DNA of 19,479 bases from Bacillota bacterium (GTDB lineage Bacteria; Eremiobacterota; SpSt-956; JAKJGF01): the NCBI GenBank assembly GCA_029555925.1, contig JAKPQU010000490.1, forward strand, positions 1-19,479. Direction: 5' to 3'. The position numbers were made by a program, and so were the translations under genes. The notes under the pieces were generated by a model. That model saw only the letters and a program-made list of their open reading frames with translations, had not been told where the DNA came from and did no database searches. Of this stretch, positions 15,352 through 19,479 are shown piece after piece (within the stretch, counting starts at the first letter, position 1; each line of letters begins with the position of its first letter).

Positions 15352-15373
15352 TAAACTGAAGCTATGTTATGAT
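15345..15373 (+). promoter_or_regulatory. Promoter of the metal ABC transporter genes
   Basis: TTGACA (15345-15350), a 17-nt spacer and TATGAT (15368-15373) give a near-consensus sigma-70 promoter. The predicted leader is about 128 nt and contains the heptamer array at 15452-15480. I do not see a clear Zur or MntR palindrome overlapping it. Confidence 0.65.
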
Positions 15374-15451
15374 AAATCACCCGGAATTTATAACAGGTAT
15401 CAGGCTATAAACAGAAAAGTTCTATAACTGCCCGAACATATACTGTTCCCA

Positions 15452-15480
15452 GCGTCACGCGTTACGCGTTACGCGTTACG
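15452..15480 (+). repeat. GCGTTAC heptamer array
   Basis: A GCGTCAC unit followed by three GCGTTAC units in perfect tandem, ending with GATTCTCATA. The same unit occurs, more degenerate, inside the 2387-2520 and 18576-18718 elements, and the tail resembles the ATTTTCAT that ends the TTCACT tracts. It lies 28 nt before the ABC ATPase start in its predicted leader. Confidence 0.75.
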
Positions 15481-15507
15481 ATTCTCATATAAAAATAAGG
15501 AGTTTTT

Positions 15508-16296
15508 ATGGATACCGGCTCATTACATGTATGTGGCGAGTGCTGCACAAAACTTGAAAACTGCAGTGTCATGGTAGGACGGGATAAAATACTGGATAAT
15601 ATAAATATTCATGTCCACTGCGGTGAATTTACGGCACTCATAGGGCCGAACGGTGCTGGAAAGACAACTCTGCTGAAAGTCGTACTCAGAGAAATTCCTT
15701 TTACAGGAAAACTGCATTTTCGTGACTCTATAAAAGAAAGACCTGATAGACCAGTAATAGGTTATGTGCCTCAGAAACTGGATTTTGATCTCACCTCTCC
15801 TGTTACTGTTCTGGATCTTTTTTCTTCATCCCTTAAAAGTCGACCTGTGTGGCTCGGTTATACGGCCTCAATAATAAAAGAAGCAAAAAAGATGTTATCC
15901 ATCGTAGAGGCAGAACACCTCATAGACAAAAAAATAGGACATCTCTCTGGCGGCGAACTTCAACGGGTTCTCCTGGCACTTGCACTCAGTCCTGTACCGC
16001 ATCTACTCTTACTAGATGAACCTGTATCAGGAATGGATTTATCTGGCATTGAAATATTTTATCGCATGCTCTCACAATTCAGAAAGAAATATGATCTTTC
16101 CATTATATTTATTACTCACGATATACTGGGAGTCGCTCAGTTCGTAGACAGGATAATATTCCTTAACCGCACTGTAATATGTGACGGAACTCCTAAAGAG
16201 GTTTTTGAAAATAAAATATTTCAAAAAACCTTTAATATAAATTGTATGCCTGATAATTTACCAGACAGAATTTTAAGAAGTAAAAACAAAGACTGA
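15508..16296 (+). CDS. Metal (Zn/Mn-type) ABC transporter ATP-binding protein
   Basis: A 262-residue ABC ATPase. Walker A GPNGAGKTT (46-54), Q-loop VPQK (87-90), signature LSGGE (146-150), Walker B LLLLDEP with Asp170/Glu171, and switch His204 are all present. It powers import with the ABC-3 permease encoded downstream. Ahead of the ATPase core it has a short extension HVCGECC (7-13) and HVHC (35-38), a cysteine/histidine pair that could bind metal and is seen in some clostridial zinc ATPases as I recall. AAGGAG lies 6 nt upstream of the ATG. No periplasmic or lipoprotein metal-binding component (ZnuA-like) and no Fur-family regulator are in the window, so these must lie elsewhere. Confidence 0.9.
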   Translation: MDTGSLHVCGECCTKLENCSVMVGRDKILDNINIHVHCGEFTALIGPNGAGKTTLLKVVLREIPFTGKLHFRDSIKERPDRPVIGYVPQKLDFDLTSPVTVLDLFSSSLKSRPVWLGYTASIIKEAKKMLSIVEAEHLIDKKIGHLSGGELQRVLLALALSPVPHLLLLDEPVSGMDLSGIEIFYRMLSQFRKKYDLSIIFITHDILGVAQFVDRIIFLNRTVICDGTPKEVFENKIFQKTFNINCMPDNLPDRILRSKNKD

Positions 16297-16395
16297 ACAT
16301 TTTGAAGGATTCTCAATGTTTTAAAGATAAAAAAGATTCATGTAAAATTCACAGGAGAATCTATAGTAATTATAAAAAGTACGGAGATAAACATA

Positions 16396-17238
16396 ATGGA
16401 ACTATGGTATCGTTTTGTTGAATTACTGCCTTTCTCATGGGTAGAATTTGATTTTATGAAAAATGCCCTTCTCGCAGTAATTTTAATATCTTTCCTCTTC
16501 GGTCATTTAGGTGCCATGGTAATAAACCGTCAGATGGCATTCTTTTCCGATGCCATAGGACATGCCGCACTCACAGGTCTTGCCATAGGAGTTATACTGG
16601 GACTGAATGAACCTCTGTGGGCCATGCTTGTATTCTCAGTAATACTCTCACTCTGTATTACATGGCTTCGGAAAATCAGTCTTAGCTCTGCCGATACCAT
16701 TATAGGTCTTTTTATGGCTTTCTCTATTGCTCTCGGAGTAGTACTTCTTTCCAGAGGCGGCAATTTTAATAAATATTCCAAATATCTGATTGGAGATATA
16801 CTCAGTATATCAAAACAGGAAATAACCGGTATTATTGTAATAATCATACTCCTGTTAATCTTCTGGTTCTTTTATTTCAACAGGCTTTTTCTTATGAGCA
16901 TAAATCCGTCCCTCGCAAAAAGCAGGGATGTAAATATATGGCTTCTTGATTTTCTTTTCTCTTCACTTGTTGCACTGATGGTAACACTGAGTATTCAGTG
17001 GATTGGTCTTCTGGTAATAAACTCCCTTTTAATATTACCTGCTTCAACTGCCAGAAATATCTCAAAAAATTCTTTCCAGTACCTCTGGTTTTCCGTGGCA
17101 ATAAGCCTTATTTCTTCGTTAAGCGGCCTGGTCACATCTTTTTACTGGGGCACTGCTACAGGTGCCACTATAGTTCTATTTGCAATGGGTCTATTTATCA
17201 TATCCCTGGCCTTTAAACTAAAATTCAGTAAATCATAA
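16396..17238 (+). CDS. Metal ABC transporter permease (ABC-3/ZnuB family)
   Basis: A 280-residue membrane protein with seven to nine hydrophobic segments. FFSDAIGHAALTGLAIGVILG (residues about 50-70) is the hallmark of the ABC-3 permeases for zinc, manganese or iron; the ATPase-coupling loop and IQWIGLLVINSLLILPASTARN (around 200-220) also fit. ATG follows CGGAGAT by 8 nt. It is 99 nt after the ATPase gene, a gap that contains a weak AACATT...AATGTT hairpin followed by TTTT and may attenuate readthrough. Zinc is the likeliest substrate given the ATPase's Cys/His extension, but manganese cannot be excluded. Confidence 0.9.
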   Translation: MELWYRFVELLPFSWVEFDFMKNALLAVILISFLFGHLGAMVINRQMAFFSDAIGHAALTGLAIGVILGLNEPLWAMLVFSVILSLCITWLRKISLSSADTIIGLFMAFSIALGVVLLSRGGNFNKYSKYLIGDILSISKQEITGIIVIIILLLIFWFFYFNRLFLMSINPSLAKSRDVNIWLLDFLFSSLVALMVTLSIQWIGLLVINSLLILPASTARNISKNSFQYLWFSVAISLISSLSGLVTSFYWGTATGATIVLFAMGLFIISLAFKLKFSKS

Positions 17239-17453
17239 TAATCAGAACAATCGCCTATAGTTCTTTCTAACTAGTTCTTCTATAAAAAAGATCAATTATT
17301 TCTATAGCTCTATTGATTTTCGAACTAATAATATCCACTAAAAAGTACTACTTATCTGCAGAGAAAACTCGTTTATAAGGAGAATAGCAAATTTATTTTA
17401 TTGCTGTTATACTTGGAAAGAACTTAATTAAATGTTTCACAGGAGAATGCTCT

Positions 17454-17603
17454 ATGTTAGACCACTTGCTGATGCACAGCATTTCGATAACAAGTATATT
17501 AAATAATACACTTCATCTGGCCCCGAGAGAAGCGTCATGGATAATATTTCTGTCAGGATTATTAGTAGGAATAGTAAAAATAAACGAATTATATGAATCT
17601 TAA
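17454..17603 (+). CDS. Small histidine-containing membrane protein
   Basis: A 49-residue open frame with AGGAG 8 nt before its ATG. The first half carries His4, His8 and His21 (MLDHLLMHSISI, LHLAP); the second half holds one hydrophobic segment at about 29-43 (WIIFLSGLLVGIVKI) and a charged end INELYES. It lies 215 nt after the metal permease on the same strand. The frame stays open upstream as far as a TAG at 17385, and a second AAGGAG (17377-17382) is placed 8 nt before an in-frame ATT, so a longer form with a rare start is conceivable. I do not recognise the protein. Regulation or assembly of the metal transporter is a guess from position. Confidence 0.5.
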   Translation: MLDHLLMHSISITSILNNTLHLAPREASWIIFLSGLLVGIVKINELYES

Positions 17604-17652
17604 ATAATAACTCTACCGTCCTCTATGTATACACCGCCGGTATTTATTCACC

Positions 17653-18120
17653 TTATTTCATCTGATCAAGAGAATCACAGAGTGCTACGAGTCCGAACAT
17701 CATTTTCGGTTTTTTCATGGTTCTGACTTCCGTATCAGGTACAACTGTATAATCATCCCCATGGTGTGAGAAGAAATAATAGGCTTCTGGAGAAATATTT
17801 GCAGTAAATGCTTCCACCTGCCACAGAGTCGCAGTAATCTCTCCGAAATATTTAGCTACCACTTCCTGTCCTGCAATGAGTTTTGTTTCCCCTGAAGGAT
17901 AAATTATAGCAGGAGCAAATCCTTTATCATCAAAAACAAAACCTTCTTTTTTCATGTCTTTTTTAAGAGCTTTAATTTCCTTCTCTGACAGTTCAGAAGG
18001 ATTGTCTGTTTTTTTATTAGAAATTAGAGCAATGTCTTTCGGTTCCCCTGTCGTTTTTTCTTTTATCCTGGAGGATTTAGTGGAAGTAACGTTTTTTATG
18101 CTATTTAATTTTTCAATCAT
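17653..18120 (-). CDS. Hypothetical protein, 155 residues
   Basis: I do not recognise this protein. The ATG at 18120 is chosen because GGGAGGG lies 8 nt upstream; a GTG directly before it is also possible. Residues 1-40 are polar, rich in Lys, Ser and Thr, and probably unstructured. Residues 45-60 form a charged helix (SEKEIKALKKDMKKEG). The rest (60-155) looks like a compact alpha/beta domain with strands FVFD, APAIIYP, TKLIAGQEVVAKYFG and a WQVEAFTANISPEAYYFFSHHG segment, ending in helix MFGLVALCDSLDQM. There is no signal peptide or membrane segment. The unstructured polar leader resembles those of the proteins at 5775-7403 and 7821-9296. It is convergent with the miniprotein gene; the 49-nt gap holds a weak TACCG/CGGTA stem. 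Confidence 0.75.
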   Translation of the reverse strand: MIEKLNSIKNVTSTKSSRIKEKTTGEPKDIALISNKKTDNPSELSEKEIKALKKDMKKEGFVFDDKGFAPAIIYPSGETKLIAGQEVVAKYFGEITATLWQVEAFTANISPEAYYFFSHHGDDYTVVPDTEVRTMKKPKMMFGLVALCDSLDQMK

Positions 18121-18364
18121 CACTATGTCCCTCCCTTCTATAAAAAATTTGAATTTTCTACCAGCTATAACTGAGGTTTAAAGACCCAATTCTAGCTTCT
18201 TTACTGACAAACTGCTTTCCTATGCTGATTGCCAAAATTATTTATCTTCATGTTCTCAAACCTTATAAAAAAGTTCTGCTATTATAAAACTATTTATTAC
18301 TGACCTGAGCATAAGCAATTAATATTTTAATATGTTATAAATCAGATTAGACAAGGTTTTCTGG

Positions 18365-18390
18365 CTTTTCACTTTTCACTACTCACTTCA
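18365..18390 (+). repeat. TTTTCACT/TCACT tract with adjacent tandem unit
   Basis: CTTTTCACTTTTCACTACTC followed by ACTTCA, the same family as the stem of the 14095-14156 hairpin. Two copies of CAGTAATATATT in tandem follow at once (18389-18412). Confidence 0.6.
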
Positions 18391-18575
18391 GTAATATATT
18401 CAGTAATATATTATATGATTGCACAATCTTATTCAACTGGTATTTGTTAATTAATTGTTAACTTTTTTCTCGATTATTACAAAATTTCATAAATAAAATT
18501 GTCACTACAAAGACTGAAAAAAATTTCATATAAAAACTCATCTCTTTTAAAATTACTATAAAATTTTACCTGAAT

Positions 18576-18718
18576 AACCTTTATAGTGTATTTCATAACT
18601 TATTAGAATTTAAGTCGTCGTGACACGTAACGCGTGACGGGGTTAATCCCTGCACATCACGCATTACGCTTTACGCATTACGAGATCATTATTTATGGAT
18701 AGTTATAAAACTAACTAT
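18576..18718 (-). repeat. ~135-bp hairpin-forming element, right copy
   Basis: Inverted copy of the element at 2387-2520. The first ~30 nt (18579-18608) match it perfectly; the rest matches with scattered differences and small gaps. This copy keeps a better internal inverted repeat: the CGTAATGCGTAAAGCGTAATG array can pair with the CGTCACGCGTTACGTGTCACG block, around a GGGATTAACCC loop. It lies downstream of the ogt stop codon. Confidence 0.8.
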
Positions 18719-18749
18719 TTCATGTTTCTCCAGTAAATGGGTATTTAGT

Positions 18750-19277
18750 CTATTTGAGTTTGCCCCTATATCCTTCAAGTCTTAAGAGTTTTTCTTTCAG
18801 GAATAAACCTGTTTTACCGGCATATCCGGTAAGTTTTCCGTCTGTTCCTATGACTCTGTGACAGGGAACTACTATGGGGAAAGGGTTTGCACGATTGGCT
18901 CCACCTACTGCTCTTGAAGCTTTCGGTTTTTTTATCTGTTCTGCTATATCTTTATAGGTTCTTATTTCTCCGTAAGGTATTTTAAGGAGACTCGTCCAGA
19001 CAGAGACCTGAAAATCTGTTCCTTTCATATCCAGTTCAAGGGCAAAATCCTTTAATTTGCCATCAAGATAAGAAATAAGCTGTTTTACAACCATCTCATT
19101 CTGTTCGTAATTTTCTAATCTTTCATATGAAGGGTAATATTTTTTTATCCAGGCAAAAAAATCTTCCTCTCCTTCTCCCCCACCGGTAAGGCTTATCCTG
19201 CATAGACCTCTGTCAGAAGAAGCTATAAAGATTTTCCCTATTTTCGAAGCAAAATTCGTATAAAAAATTTTATTCAT
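18750..19277 (-). CDS. ogt: Methylated-DNA--protein-cysteine S-methyltransferase
   Basis: A 175-residue suicide repair protein of the Ogt/MGMT family that moves the alkyl group of O6-alkylguanine to its own cysteine. The acceptor is Cys139 in the IVVPCHRVIG motif. FQVSVWTSLLKIPYGEIRTY (89-108) and the DNA-binding SRAVGGANRANP (121-132, with the arginine finger) precede it, and GYAGKTGLFLKEKLLRLEG closes the domain. The N-terminal ~80 residues are the ribonuclease-like domain of this family; its length is typical. GAGGA lies 8 nt before the ATG. It is alone on its strand, between the inverted ~135-bp element and repeat copy C. Confidence 0.95.
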   Translation of the reverse strand: MNKIFYTNFASKIGKIFIASSDRGLCRISLTGGGEGEEDFFAWIKKYYPSYERLENYEQNEMVVKQLISYLDGKLKDFALELDMKGTDFQVSVWTSLLKIPYGEIRTYKDIAEQIKKPKASRAVGGANRANPFPIVVPCHRVIGTDGKLTGYAGKTGLFLKEKLLRLEGYRGKLK

Positions 19278-19340
19278 AAATCATTCCTCTTTTATGGGAA
19301 CTACATAACAAATATCGTTAAATTCTATTTTCAGACTAAG

Positions 19341-19423
19341 TACCGCTACAGGTAAATTAGTAACCATTTATCAGCTTCTGCCTGACGGGCTCTTACGAAG
19401 AAAAATAATTTGCCTTATTTAAT
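19341..19423 (-). repeat. 83-bp interspersed repeat, copy C
   Basis: Reverse-complement match to copy A (140-222) with two differences and to the two ends of copy B. It lies upstream of ogt, transcribed away from it. The end of the window after it repeats ATTAAATAAGG once more and holds no gene start that I can see. Confidence 0.85.
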
Positions 19424-19479
19424 TTGTTTTACAGACAATAAATTAGCCCTTATTTAATTTTTAATTCTATATAAAAAAC

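Larger units (their letters stand above)
18121..18749. other. 629-nt gap with repeats, no gene seen
   Basis: No plausible coding frame. From left to right it holds the ribosome site of the hypothetical gene, about 200 nt of featureless AT-rich DNA, a TTTTCACT/TACTCACT tract (18365-18390) directly followed by a 12-nt unit CAGTAATATATT in tandem, further AT-rich sequence, and the inverted copy of the ~135-bp element (18576-18718). I see no convincing promoter for the hypothetical gene. Confidence 0.6.

Noticed and set aside
15452..15480. Possible CRISPR-like array
   Set aside because: The units are 7 nt in direct tandem without spacers, and no cas genes are present.
15374..15507. Riboswitch in the 128-nt leader of the metal transporter
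   Set aside because: I see no conserved core of any metal or cofactor riboswitch; the leader is partly a simple heptamer array.
16530..17216. Minus- and plus-strand frames inside the ABC permease gene
   Set aside because: They have no ribosome sites or family features and are shadows of the permease coding strand.
17239..17453. Longer form of the miniprotein or a second small gene starting at the ATT at 17391
   Set aside because: The AAGGAG is well placed, but ATT starts are rare and the ATG at 17454 has its own good ribosome site. Kept only as a note in that feature.

Overview
The window is AT-rich bacterial DNA with dense gene clusters on both strands, strong Shine-Dalgarno sites and recognisable sigma-70 type promoters. 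I cannot place the organism. Heavy AGA/ATA codon use, a peptidoglycan L,D-transpeptidase and many short interspersed repeats fit an uncultured AT-rich bacterial lineage, but no marker gene (rRNA, tRNA, ribosomal protein) is present to confirm this.

Layout. 1-2.4 kb: a cobalamin-binding-type radical SAM enzyme (minus strand) between two copies of an interspersed repeat. 2.4-5.6 kb: a plus-strand set made of a seven-repeat TPR protein, a membrane-anchored L,D-transpeptidase with Ig-like and peptidoglycan-binding domains, and a GbsR/MarR-type regulator. 5.8-9.3 kb: a minus-strand three-gene operon made of a RelA/SpoT-like nucleotidyltransferase-domain protein, a small partner of unknown function and a divergent 5'-nucleotidase-family protein without a Sec signal. 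This operon is the most novel-looking part of the window. 9.5-13.9 kb: a plus-strand run made of an APC amino-acid permease, a small cupin, an orphan DNA methyltransferase and an aromatic-type PLP decarboxylase, ended by a MITE-like element that sits on the last stop codon. 14.2-15.3 kb: a MetX-family alpha/beta hydrolase (minus). Its promoter lies back to back with the promoter of a zinc/manganese-type ABC transporter (ATPase and permease, 15.5-17.2 kb, plus). This is followed by a 49-residue histidine-containing membrane miniprotein, an unknown 155-residue protein (minus), a long repeat-bearing gap, and an Ogt-type DNA repair methyltransferase (minus) to the right edge.

Repeats. Three copies of one repeat (140, 2049 and 19341), an inverted pair of about 135-bp elements (2387 and 18576), several TTCACT/TCTCACT tracts, and GCGTTAC-type heptamer arrays fill the intergenic spaces and in places run into gene ends. 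The first two families are arranged as nested inverted pairs around about 16 kb.

Functional links I infer. The permease and decarboxylase could form an amino-acid uptake/decarboxylation (antiport) unit. The RelA/SpoT-like protein and its translationally coupled neighbour look like an effector with an immunity protein or chaperone. The ABC genes lack their binding protein, which must be elsewhere.
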